A DNA stretch of 64,000 bases from Mayfieldus sp963740555 (lineage in GTDB: Bacteria; Actinomycetota; Thermoleophilia; Solirubrobacterales; 70-9), in assembly GCA_963740555.1 (NCBI GenBank), contig CAVUES010000005.1:62001-126000 (forward strand). The letters run 5' to 3'. This document shows, piece by piece, positions 49,392 to 56,446 of the stretch. The position numbers and the translations under genes were made by a program. The notes under the pieces were generated by a model, which searched no databases, was not told the origin of the DNA, and saw only the letters and a program-made list of their open reading frames with translations. Numbering within the stretch: position 1 is the first letter of the stretch; the number at the start of each line of letters is the position of its first letter.

Positions 49392-50596
49392 CGGAACTGC
49401 TCCAGCACCCGGACGTCGTTCTCGAAGAACTTGCGCAAGTCGGGGACCCCGTGCTTGAGCATCGCGATCCGCTCGATCCCCATCCCGAAGGCGAAGCCCT
49501 GGACGCGCTCCGGGTCATAGCCGTTGTGGGCCACGAACCCGAACACATTCGGGTCGACCATCCCCGAGCCGAGGATCTCGATCCAGCCGGTCCCCTTGCA
49601 GATGTTGCAGCGCGAGCCGTCGGGTTGTGTTGGGCCGGTGCCGCCAGGCGCCGGCACAAGCTGGTCAGGCGGCGAAGCCGCCGCAGGTAGTGTGCCGGAC
49701 CCGCCACAGCGGAAGCAGGACACGTCCACCTCGACGCTGGGCTCGGTGAAGGGGAAGAAGCCGGGGCGGAAGCGGGTCGAGCGCTCGGGGCCGAAGATCG
49801 CGCGCGCGAACTCGTCGAGGGTCCCCTTGAGGTCAGCGAGGGTGATCCCCTCCCCCACCGCGAGCCCCTCGACCTGGTGGAAGACGGGACTGTGGGTGGC
49901 ATCGAAGGGGTCGGAGCGGTAGCAGCGCCCCGGCACGACGATGAAGATCGGCGGCTCCTGGGTCTCCATCGAGCGCACCTGCATCGGCGAGGTGTGGGTG
50001 CGCAGGACGACGTCCTCGGGGCCCGGCGGCAGCGGCTCGCCGGAGACCTTCTCGCCGGGATAGGACGGCTGCGGATCGATCCGCAAGTCCGGTGAGAGGC
50101 TCGCCGGGTCGACGTAGAAGGTGTCCTGCGCCATCCGCGCCGCGTGGCCGGGCGGATGGTTGAGCGCCGTGAAGTTGTAGTAGTCGAGCTCGACCTCGGG
50201 GCCCTCCATCACCCGGTAGCCGAGGCCGACGAATACGTCCTCGATCTCGCGGATGGTGCGCTGCAGCAGGTTGCGCGACGCCGACGGCATGACCGGCGCG
50301 CCGGGGAGGGTCACGTCGATGCGATCCTCGGCCAGGCGGGCGTCGATCTCCGACGAGTCGAGGTCGGCGGCACGCGCCTCGAGCAGCGACTCGAGCGCCT
50401 GGCGTGCCTCGTTCCCGGACTTGCCGACCGGCCCGCGCTGGTCGGTGGGCAGCTCAGCGATCCCGCGCAGGATCTGAGTCAGCTCCGCTTTGCGGCCCAG
50501 GTAGCGGACCCGCAGCTCCTCCAGCTCGCCGGTCGAGGGTGCGGAGGCGATCGCCTCCTGCGCCTCTTGCCTTATCTCCTCGATCCGCTCAACCAT
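49388..50596 (-). CDS. pheS: Phenylalanyl-tRNA synthetase alpha subunit with repeat-encoded insertion
   Basis: 402 residues, longer than the usual 340-350. Class II core: GxRVMEGPEVELDYYNFTALN, LRTHTSPMQVR, GRCYRSDPFDATHSPVFHQVEG, and the terminal GFAFGMGIERIAMLKHG. Between C294-x-x-C297 and C330-x-x-C333 about 28 residues (302-329) are encoded by a palindromic repeat of the family found elsewhere in this window; related proteins carry a short turn here. A second extra stretch, about residues 162-196, lies before LRTHTSP. Catalytic residues are intact, so it should be functional. Overlaps pheT by four bases. Confidence 0.95.
   Translation of the reverse strand: MVERIEEIRQEAQEAIASAPSTGELEELRVRYLGRKAELTQILRGIAELPTDQRGPVGKSGNEARQALESLLEARAADLDSSEIDARLAEDRIDVTLPGAPVMPSASRNLLQRTIREIEDVFVGLGYRVMEGPEVELDYYNFTALNHPPGHAARMAQDTFYVDPASLSPDLRIDPQPSYPGEKVSGEPLPPGPEDVVLRTHTSPMQVRSMETQEPPIFIVVPGRCYRSDPFDATHSPVFHQVEGLAVGEGITLADLKGTLDEFARAIFGPERSTRFRPGFFPFTEPSVEVDVSCFRCGGSGTLPAAASPPDQLVPAPGGTGPTQPDGSRCNICKGTGWIEILGSGMVDPNVFGFVAHNGYDPERVQGFAFGMGIERIAMLKHGVPDLRKFFENDVRVLEQFR
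49634..49687 (-). repeat. Palindromic repeat inside pheS, in frame (family copy 5)
   Basis: On the minus strand: CTGC, hairpin GGCGGC-TTC-GCCGCC (49668-49682), TGACCAGC, then hairpin GCCGGCGCC-TGGC-GGCACCGGC (49634-49655). The second hairpin keeps the same C-A mismatch as unit 3 of the 24460-24665 array, and CCCAAC follows in the pheS copy as in unit 1. The frame through it is open, so it is translated. Confidence 0.82.
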
Positions 50597-51344
50597 TGCT
50601 CTCGGCTCCCGGTTCCGGGGCGGCGCCGGGCGGGCGCGACGATATCCGCTGCAGGACGATCGCAGCCGCCGCGGCCAGGTTGAGCGACTCGGCCGCGCCG
50701 GAGCGGAGCGGGATCGTCACCTCGCGCTCGCAGGCGGAGAGGACCTCGGGGGGCAGACCATCGCGCTCGGCACCGACGCAGACGGTGAGCGGTGCGGTCA
50801 GGTCTCCCAGCGGCTCGCCTCCGTGCGCGACCAGCGCCAGGCGCGGCTCCGGCGTCTCCCCCACCTCACCGTGCGCCAGCGGCTGCCCGAAGACCGAGCC
50901 CATGCTCGCCCGAACCGCTTTGGGCGAGAACGGGTCGGCGCAGCCCGGGCCCAGCACCACCGTGCCGTCGACCAGCGCGTGCGCCGAGCGAATCACCGCA
51001 CCGACGTTCGCCGGGTCGCCGACGCCGTGCAGGTAGACGCAGACAGGGCCCTCGACCGGCGACCAGCGCTGCTCCCAGACCGCGATCACCCGCGTGCCGG
51101 AGCCGAGCGCCGAGACACTCGCCAGCAACTCCGGCTCGACCTCCAGCCCGCCGATTCCCGAGCCGGGGACGCTGAGCAGGACGCGGGGCACCGCGCCGCT
51201 CGCCAACCCCGCCTCGTATTGGTCCTCGCCCTCGGTGAGGAAGAGTCCTTCGCGATCGCGTCCGCGCCGCTCCGCGAGGCGGCGGACGAGCTTCAGCTTC
51301 TCGTTCTGGGGGCTGGTGATCACTTGTCGGTTTTCGGTGGTCAC
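50589..51344 (-). CDS. SpoU/TrmH-family RNA 2'-O-ribose methyltransferase
   Basis: 251 residues from GTG at 51344 (VTTENRQVITSPQNEKLKLVRRL). N-terminal substrate-binding domain, then the trefoil-knot SPOUT domain: motif 1 GDPANVGAVIRSAHAL, motif 2 CVGAERDGLPPEVL and motif 3 SLNLAAAAAIVL. The target nucleotide (23S rRNA or tRNA) is not determined. The gene is commonly found between rplT and pheS in actinobacteria. It overlaps pheS by eight bases and follows a terminator after rplT. Confidence 0.9.
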   Translation of the reverse strand: MTTENRQVITSPQNEKLKLVRRLAERRGRDREGLFLTEGEDQYEAGLASGAVPRVLLSVPGSGIGGLEVEPELLASVSALGSGTRVIAVWEQRWSPVEGPVCVYLHGVGDPANVGAVIRSAHALVDGTVVLGPGCADPFSPKAVRASMGSVFGQPLAHGEVGETPEPRLALVAHGGEPLGDLTAPLTVCVGAERDGLPPEVLSACEREVTIPLRSGAAESLNLAAAAAIVLQRISSRPPGAAPEPGAESNG

Positions 51345-51353
51345 GATTCTCTC

Positions 51354-51387
51354 CGCAAACAAAAGGCGGGCCGATTTTCGGCCCGCC
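51354..51387 (-). terminator. Intrinsic terminator (or attenuator) after rplT
   Basis: On the minus strand GGCGGGCCGA-AAA-TCGGCCCGCC is followed by TTTTGTTT. Stem 10 bp (51365-51387). It lies 28 bases beyond the rplT stop and just upstream of the trmH-like start, so read-through would control the trmH-pheST-arg genes. Confidence 0.85.
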
Positions 51388-51414
51388 CGGAAAAGTGAGG
51401 ATCTGTGGGGTCGG

Positions 51415-51774
51415 CTAGGCCGCCGCACCCTCCCGGGCTAGTTCCACGAATCGGCGAAACGCATCGCGGTCGTTGACCGCGATGTCGGCGAGCATCTTGC
51501 GGTTCACCTCGACGCCGGCCTCGCGCAGGCCGTGCATGAGCTGCGAGTAGCTGAGGCCCTCCTGGCGGGCGGCGGCGTTGATGCGGATGATCCAGAGGCG
51601 GCGGAAGTCACGCTTGCGGTTGCGCCGGTCGCGGTAGGCGTAAGCGCCGGAGCGCTGCACCTGCTCCTTGGCGAAGCGGTAGGAAGACTTCTTGCGCCCC
51701 CAGTAGCCCTTGGCGGCCTTCAGCGTCGCGCGGCGCTTCTTGCGCGCGTGGACCGAGCGCTTCACACGGGTCAC
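51415..51774 (-). CDS. rplT: Ribosomal protein L20
   Basis: 119 residues from GTG at 51774 (VTRVKRSVHARKKRR), matching the family start MARVKR. It contains the conserved AKGYWGRKKSSYRFAKEQ, RDRRNRKRDFRRLWI and LHGLREAGVEVNRKMLADIAV regions. It binds 23S rRNA early in large-subunit assembly. The GTG overlaps the rpmI stop (GTGA). A strong hairpin with U-run follows. Confidence 0.96.
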   Translation of the reverse strand: MTRVKRSVHARKKRRATLKAAKGYWGRKKSSYRFAKEQVQRSGAYAYRDRRNRKRDFRRLWIIRINAAARQEGLSYSQLMHGLREAGVEVNRKMLADIAVNDRDAFRRFVELAREGAAA

Positions 51775-51971
51775 TTGCCGCCTCCCAGCAAGATGCGGAC
51801 CCGCTTGCGGTCCGCCTCGGAGATCTCCACCGGGCGCGCGAAGCGGCGCTTGCGCTTCGGGGGCTTCTTCTCGAGGATGTGGCTCGAGAACGCCCGCCGA
51901 CCACGCAGCTTGCCCTTGGCGGTCTTGCGGAAGCGCTTCTTGGCGCCGGAATGCGTCTTTTGCTTCGGCAT
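51771..51971 (-). CDS. rpmI: Ribosomal protein L35
   Basis: 66 residues, MPKQKTHSGAKKRFRKTAKG at the start, then HILEKKPPKRKRRFARP and the ending DRKRVRILLGGGK. Large-subunit protein. Normally it follows infC directly; here 3.7 kb of glycan genes separate them, and a decayed second copy of its 5' end lies near infC (55364-55482). GTGA overlap with rplT. Confidence 0.95.
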   Translation of the reverse strand: MPKQKTHSGAKKRFRKTAKGKLRGRRAFSSHILEKKPPKRKRRFARPVEISEADRKRVRILLGGGK

Positions 51972-52003
51972 CGGGCCGACTATTGAAGCAGACGGATGTC
52001 GCC

Positions 52004-53014
52004 CTAGTGGCCGTGGCCGAGCCGCTTGGCAACCGATCGGGCGGCGTGATACGGACGCAGCATTTGCAGATAGGGCGCAAGGCGCCGGAACCCGCGCCGG
52101 GCTGGCGCCGCCCGGGCGAGGTCGAGGCACCACTCGACCGTGCGGTGAAAGGAAGCGCCCACGGCGAACCAGTCCAGCCACGCCTCGCGCGCCGCGGCGC
52201 CCATCTCCGCCGACTCCCCGGCACGGCTCTCAAGTAGGGCAGGCATCCCGTCGACCTCGGCTTCCGGGACCCGGACGCTGAAGCTCTCCCAGTCCGGCCC
52301 CACCGGCGGCACCCATTCGTCGGCGATGATCACAGGAACCCGGCCCAGCATCATCGATTCGAAGAGCCGGAAGGTCGAGGTCCCGCCCCCGCGCGGACAA
52401 AGGACGAACATGCAGTCCTCGATCGCGCGCAGGTAGCGCGCCACGAACTCCTCTGGCGGCACTGACGGGATCTCACCACGCTCGATCGCGAGCGACTCCG
52501 CGTGGGTGTCGATGAGGATCGCGCCCGGGCCGTCGAGCTGCATGATCCGCTGTCGGACTGGGTGCGTGTTTGTCGCCCCAACGAACGAATACAGATTCGA
52601 CGGCGTCTGATCAGGGTGGAAGCGAAAGTCTCCGCTTTCTTTGATACCGGGGTAGAAGCCCGACCGCGTCCACGCCGGCCAATACCAGCGCCGCTCGATC
52701 GAAGCGTAGACGCCGGGAAGAAAGGGCACGATCTTGTCCCCCGCGGCGAAGAGAAAGCACTTTTGCCTGAACTGTCGGTACAGCGGGTGACCCTTGACGC
52801 GATGGAAATAGTGCCCCGCGCCTCCATCGGTCTCGATGAAGATGATCAGGTCGGCCTTCTCCGGGTCTTCGATCACCTGGTGCACCCCGAAGCGATCCGC
52901 CCACGCAGACTCCCGCATCCCCTCCAGGTCCAGAAACGCCTTCGGGTAGCGGTCCGGGTCATTCGGTGCGGCAGAGAGCAGATACGCGGAGGCCACATGC
53001 AAACCGTAAGGCAA
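52004..53014 (-). CDS. Exostosin-family glycosyltransferase
   Basis: 336 residues. GT47-like, GT-B fold: DPEKADLIIFIETD, SNLYSFVGATNTHPVR, then CMFVLCPRGGGTSTFRLFESMMLGRVPVIIADEWVPP, the exostosin signature. Eukaryotic exostosins polymerise heparan sulfate backbone (GlcA and GlcNAc). Bacterial members transfer various sugars; activity here is inference. No signal peptide. It is within an insert between infC and rpmI, 32 bases upstream of rpmI on the same strand, and divergent from the CelD/BcsL-type gene. Confidence 0.85.
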   Translation of the reverse strand: MPYGLHVASAYLLSAAPNDPDRYPKAFLDLEGMRESAWADRFGVHQVIEDPEKADLIIFIETDGGAGHYFHRVKGHPLYRQFRQKCFLFAAGDKIVPFLPGVYASIERRWYWPAWTRSGFYPGIKESGDFRFHPDQTPSNLYSFVGATNTHPVRQRIMQLDGPGAILIDTHAESLAIERGEIPSVPPEEFVARYLRAIEDCMFVLCPRGGGTSTFRLFESMMLGRVPVIIADEWVPPVGPDWESFSVRVPEAEVDGMPALLESRAGESAEMGAAAREAWLDWFAVGASFHRTVEWCLDLARAAPARRGFRRLAPYLQMLRPYHAARSVAKRLGHGH

Positions 53015-53065
53015 CTTCGCGGCTGGCCCTCCGGCGAAAGCCGAGTCCTCCTAAGCTGCCGCCTT

Positions 53066-54205
53066 ATGTCCTTGCGGGCCGAGCTGATCACCGAGACATC
53101 GCAAATCGCAGAGATCGAGAATGAGTGGCGCGCCCTCGCCGAGCTGCGGGGTAATGCGTTCATCACGCCGGAATGGTTCAGGTGCTGGCTAGATCACAGC
53201 CCTGACTCGGCCTCGCCGCTCATCGCCGCAGCTCGCCGCGAGGACCGAACCCTGGTGGGGGTGATGCCGCTGATGCTTGACACCTCGAAGCGTCCCCGGG
53301 CGATCCGCTTCGGCGGGGCCAACTTCGGAGATCGCTTCGTACCCGCGTCCAGCGAGGCGAAGGAAGGCGACGTTGCCGCAGCCACGATGAAGGCGCTCGA
53401 GCAAGCGGGGATCGGAAACCACATGATCCTGCTCGACCACGTGGACCAGACGACAACCTGGTGGCAGGAGATGCAGCAGAAATCACAGACAAGGCGAACG
53501 GCAACCGAACAGCAGCAGTTCGACGTCGCATACATCCAATTGGAAGGCCTCGACTGGGAGAGCTACCTCGCCAGTCGCAGCCGGAACTTCCGGTCGCAGA
53601 TTGGCAGGCGTGAGCGCAACCTGCGACGCGAGCACGAGGTGTCGGTGCGATCAGCGACAGACGAGACTGTTCAGGACGACATCTCCCAGCTGTTCGATCT
53701 GCACATGCGCCGCTGGAGTGGCCGGGGCCGATCATCCCTGGAAGCAAAGGTCGCTCGGCCCTTTCTGACCAGCTTTGCCGTCGCCGCCCAGCGGCGGGAC
53801 TGGCTGCGCCTGCGCCTGCTCGAGGTGGACGGAACCGCGGTCGCGGCCTTTCTGGGCTGGCGCCTTGGCCAGACCTATGCCTTCTACCAGAGCGGATTCG
53901 ATCCGGATTGGTCGGGAATGAGCGTCGGGATGGTGCTGATGGCCCTGACCGTGCGCAGCGCGCTCGAGGAGGGGGCGGATGAGTTCGACATGCTGCTGGG
54001 AGACGAGCCGTACAAGCATCGCTTCACGAACGCCTCCCGGCCCGTGCAGACGGTGATCCTCACCCGATCGATGGGACCGACCCGACTGTTGGTCTCCGGC
54101 GAGGCCACGGCACGCAGGTATGCCCAGCACCTTGCCGGCCGCAGGGGCTACGAGCGGGTGGTCCGATCGCTGCGCGCGGTGCTTCCTACGTCACGAAGGT
54201 CTTAG
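53066..54205 (+). CDS. CelD/BcsL-family GNAT acyltransferase (first of a convergent pair)
   Basis: 379 residues from ATG at 53066. Two GNAT-like lobes of the Acetyltransf_6 family: FITPEWFRCWLDH, then SRSRNFRSQIGRRERNLRREHE and DWLRLRLLEVDGTAVAAFLGW, ending YEFDMLLGDEPYKHRFTNASR-like (read EFDMLLGDEPYKHRF). Such proteins transfer acyl or aminoacyl groups onto exopolysaccharides or cell-envelope substrates in the cytoplasm. It is divergent from the exostosin-like gene and overlaps the opposite-strand paralogue's end by four bases. Confidence 0.82.
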   Translation: MSLRAELITETSQIAEIENEWRALAELRGNAFITPEWFRCWLDHSPDSASPLIAAARREDRTLVGVMPLMLDTSKRPRAIRFGGANFGDRFVPASSEAKEGDVAAATMKALEQAGIGNHMILLDHVDQTTTWWQEMQQKSQTRRTATEQQQFDVAYIQLEGLDWESYLASRSRNFRSQIGRRERNLRREHEVSVRSATDETVQDDISQLFDLHMRRWSGRGRSSLEAKVARPFLTSFAVAAQRRDWLRLRLLEVDGTAVAAFLGWRLGQTYAFYQSGFDPDWSGMSVGMVLMALTVRSALEEGADEFDMLLGDEPYKHRFTNASRPVQTVILTRSMGPTRLLVSGEATARRYAQHLAGRRGYERVVRSLRAVLPTSRRS

Positions 54206-55257
54206 CTCGCGGAATCGCGCCGCAGGATCGATTTCGCCAACCGGCGGCCGTGCAGCTGGACGAATCGGTCCACGGCGCCACTCGCCGAGGGGGCGAAGGC
54301 CTGGACCCTGACCATCTCGTGCGAGGTTTTCGACCAGCGCAGCTTGTAGGGGAGCGCATCTCCGAGCCACTCGTAGCTCTTCATCCCCTTGGCGAATGTG
54401 CGCGCGATCATGTCGCAGGCGAGGAGCGTCGCCGGACTCTCCCGATCGAAATCGGGATCGTGACCGAGCTTCAGCACGTAGTGACGGTCGGGTGTCTCGA
54501 GGCAGAGGTTGAAGACCACGGCCTTCCCGTCGACGCGAAGAAAAATCAGGCGCAAAAGCCCCCTCTGGGCCGCCCAGTGACAGACCTGCTCGTAAAACCG
54601 GCGGGTCTGAGGCTCTGAGGCGATCGCCGTTCCGCGTTCTCCCTTCCAGCCTGCGGCCTCGATCCGAAATCCTTCCGCAAGCAGGGATTCCATTCCGCTG
54701 CTTCCATCGGAGATCTCCACGGCCACGGCACCGCGCTTGTCGAGAAGGCGGCGCCTTCGTCGGATGTTCGAACGGAGTTTCTGAGGAAGGGTTCCCCAGT
54801 AGGCATCCCAGGAGTCGTCCACCGGCACGTAGGGTGAGCGCATCACGACCCTACTGGTGATTTGGTATCCCTGGGCAGCCTGCCCGATCCACTTCACGTC
54901 ACCCCCACTGCCATTTAGAAACGACAGGTCGATCCGCCTCGGAGCAAGCTCGAAGACGGTCCGCATCAAGGAAACTTTCGAGGCTTCGTCCTCGGCCACC
55001 GGCCCATATGCCGGCGTGTGCCAGTTTGTCGGCGAAGCGATAACTCGGCCCCGCCGCCAGATCGGCATCACTGCGACCAGACTTCCCTCGCGTCGCAGCG
55101 CGATGACGCTGAACCCCTTCTCTGGGCCAAACGCCTCCCACCACGCTGACATCCATCCCGGGTGCAGGAACGGAGCTGCCCGGAGACGGGTCGCCAGCTC
55201 GTCCCACGCGGCGTAGATCGGCTCGACCTGGTCGTAGATCTCGATCTCCTCCGCCAT
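54202..55257 (-). CDS. CelD/BcsL-family GNAT acyltransferase (second of the pair)
   Basis: 351 residues. Same family as the neighbour: FLHPGWMSAWWEAFG, LPQKLRSNIRRRRRLLDKRG, LLRLIFLRVDGKAVVFNLCL and SYEWLGDALPYKLRWSKTS. Probably acylates a glycan or lipid intermediate. Converging on 53066-54205 with a four-base overlap, so both genes end head to head. Together with the exostosin-like gene they form the insert between infC and rpmI. The 5' side is the non-coding stretch with pseudogene remnants. Confidence 0.82.
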   Translation of the reverse strand: MAEEIEIYDQVEPIYAAWDELATRLRAAPFLHPGWMSAWWEAFGPEKGFSVIALRREGSLVAVMPIWRRGRVIASPTNWHTPAYGPVAEDEASKVSLMRTVFELAPRRIDLSFLNGSGGDVKWIGQAAQGYQITSRVVMRSPYVPVDDSWDAYWGTLPQKLRSNIRRRRRLLDKRGAVAVEISDGSSGMESLLAEGFRIEAAGWKGERGTAIASEPQTRRFYEQVCHWAAQRGLLRLIFLRVDGKAVVFNLCLETPDRHYVLKLGHDPDFDRESPATLLACDMIARTFAKGMKSYEWLGDALPYKLRWSKTSHEMVRVQAFAPSASGAVDRFVQLHGRRLAKSILRRDSAS

Positions 55258-55363
55258 CAGCGGTATTCCCGTTCGATCAGCTCGCCGGCATCACGGTTGC
55301 ATGGCCATCGGGCGGGGCCCGGGCGACGGGCGGACTGTGCCAGGTCCCTGCACATCTGAGGTT

Positions 55364-55482
55364 TTAGGGCTCCACCAAGACGGCTGGAGCGTGCAGGGGC
55401 TTGCCCATGAAGGCCAGGAGATAACGCTTCTTGGCGCCGAAACGGCTCTTCATCGTCGTCTTCCCGACCATTGAAGCAGACG
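55364..55482 (-). pseudogene. Decayed copy of the rpmI 5' region
   Basis: On the minus strand the leader CGTCTGCTTCAATnGTCGG and the codons TTnCGGCGCCAAGAAGCG match real rpmI (51951-51994) at nearly every base, including GAKKR in frame. The rest has diverged and stops after 29 codons (55364). It is too short and altered to be L35. It lies where rpmI would stand if infC and rpmI were adjacent. The 55258-55363 part of the gap shows nothing recognisable. Confidence 0.62.
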
Positions 55483-55566
55483 CGTCTTGGGCCCCCTACG
55501 GGGAGCCACACGACCAACGATCCCTAATTTCGGCCGCAGCCGCCTGTAATGCCGCGCGGCCGGAGG

Positions 55567-55713
55567 CTAACCGGCGAGGACCTGGACGTTGTCAACATCG
55601 ACAGAGCAACCGGCCGGCACCCCGATGCTGGACTCATGTCTCAAGAATGGGGGCAGGGGACGCTCGCGCCAATAGTCCGCAAGCACCACTTCCCCCGGGT
55701 CCAGACTTGAGAT
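55567..55713 (-). pseudogene. 3' remnant of a third lyase-like paralogue
   Basis: The frame ends AGCSVDVDNVQVLAG followed by a stop, matching SGCSVEVDNVQVL at the ends of the two lyase paralogues, and LPPFLRHESSI aligns with IPSHLRAGIYHDPSI. An in-frame stop at 55714-55716 and the lack of a start show it to be a fragment. Similarity in DNA is moderate, so it is older than the A/B block. Between it and the rpmI remnant, 55483-55566 holds nothing recognisable. Confidence 0.7.
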
Positions 55714-55732
55714 TTAGCTGGTCCAGCCTGAG

Positions 55733-56317
55733 CTAAACGGCGGGTTGATCGTCCGACGGACCAGCCCCACTCGCTCGCACCGGAGCCAGCAGCATGCTCA
55801 TGTTGCGGCCCTCCTGCAGCGGCTCGGACTCGATCGTCGCCAGCTCCTCGACGTCGCCGAACAGGCGCTGCAGCAGCCTCGTGCCGCGCTCGGGGTGGGC
55901 TTGCTCGCGACCCCTGAACATGATCGTCACCTTGACCTTGTCGTGCTGGCGCAGGAAGCGCTCCACGTGCCCCTTCTTGGTCTCGTAATCGTGGTCGGCG
56001 ATCTTCGGGCGCAGCTTGATCTCGCGCACGTTGACCTGCTGTTGGTGCTTGCGCGCGGCCTTCGCCTTCTGCTCCTGCTCGTACTTGTACTTCGAATAGT
56101 CGAGCAGTCGCGCAACCGGCGGCTTTGCCTCCGGGGCCACCTCGACCAGGTCGAGGTCCTCCGACTGGGCGCGCTGCAGCGCCTCTTCGGTCTGCACGAC
56201 ACCGACCTGCTCGCCGTCGGCGCCGATCAGACGCACCTCGGGAACCCGGATCCTTTCGTTGATCCGGGTTAGGTCGCGCTCGGGGGGGCGCCGATCGAAC
56301 CTTCGCGGGACCGGCAC
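55733..56317 (-). CDS. infC: Translation initiation factor IF-3
   Basis: 194 residues from GTG at 56317. Two domains: N-domain INERIRVPEVRLIGADGEQVGVV and VEVAPEAKPPVARLLDYSKYKYEQ, helical linker KAKAARKHQQQVNVREIKLRPKI, C-domain VKVTIMFRGREQAHPERG. It binds 30S and checks the start codon. A non-ATG start is usual for infC and allows autoregulation. It lies 129 bases from thrS on the same strand; that gap shows no gene. The next gene in the ancestral operon (rpmI) has been displaced. Confidence 0.95.
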   Translation of the reverse strand: MPVPRRFDRRPPERDLTRINERIRVPEVRLIGADGEQVGVVQTEEALQRAQSEDLDLVEVAPEAKPPVARLLDYSKYKYEQEQKAKAARKHQQQVNVREIKLRPKIADHDYETKKGHVERFLRQHDKVKVTIMFRGREQAHPERGTRLLQRLFGDVEELATIESEPLQEGRNMSMLLAPVRASGAGPSDDQPAV

Positions 56318-56446
56318 TAGTTAGGAACGGTCGAGCGTCAAGCGACTGGGAGGGTGGTTGCGAAAGCGGGCACGGCGGGCGCTCAGCGGCGCGTGGAGGG
56401 TGTCGTACCGGCAGTCAAGTGGCCGGAGTATGACACAGGCACCCGG

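Noticed and set aside
50081..50110. 16-bp palindrome in pheS as an operator or insertion site
   Set aside because: It lies inside coding sequence that reads normally and no related copy was found; the sequence is compatible with chance.
52502..53065. Upstream extension of the CelD/BcsL-type gene opposite the exostosin-like gene
   Set aside because: The extension is antisense to a conserved exostosin domain and lacks similarity; ATG 53066 starts the recognisable protein.
55257..55517. ORF of 86 codons on the minus strand upstream of the second CelD-type gene
   Set aside because: It is a shifted-frame reading through the rpmI remnant and has no protein similarity.
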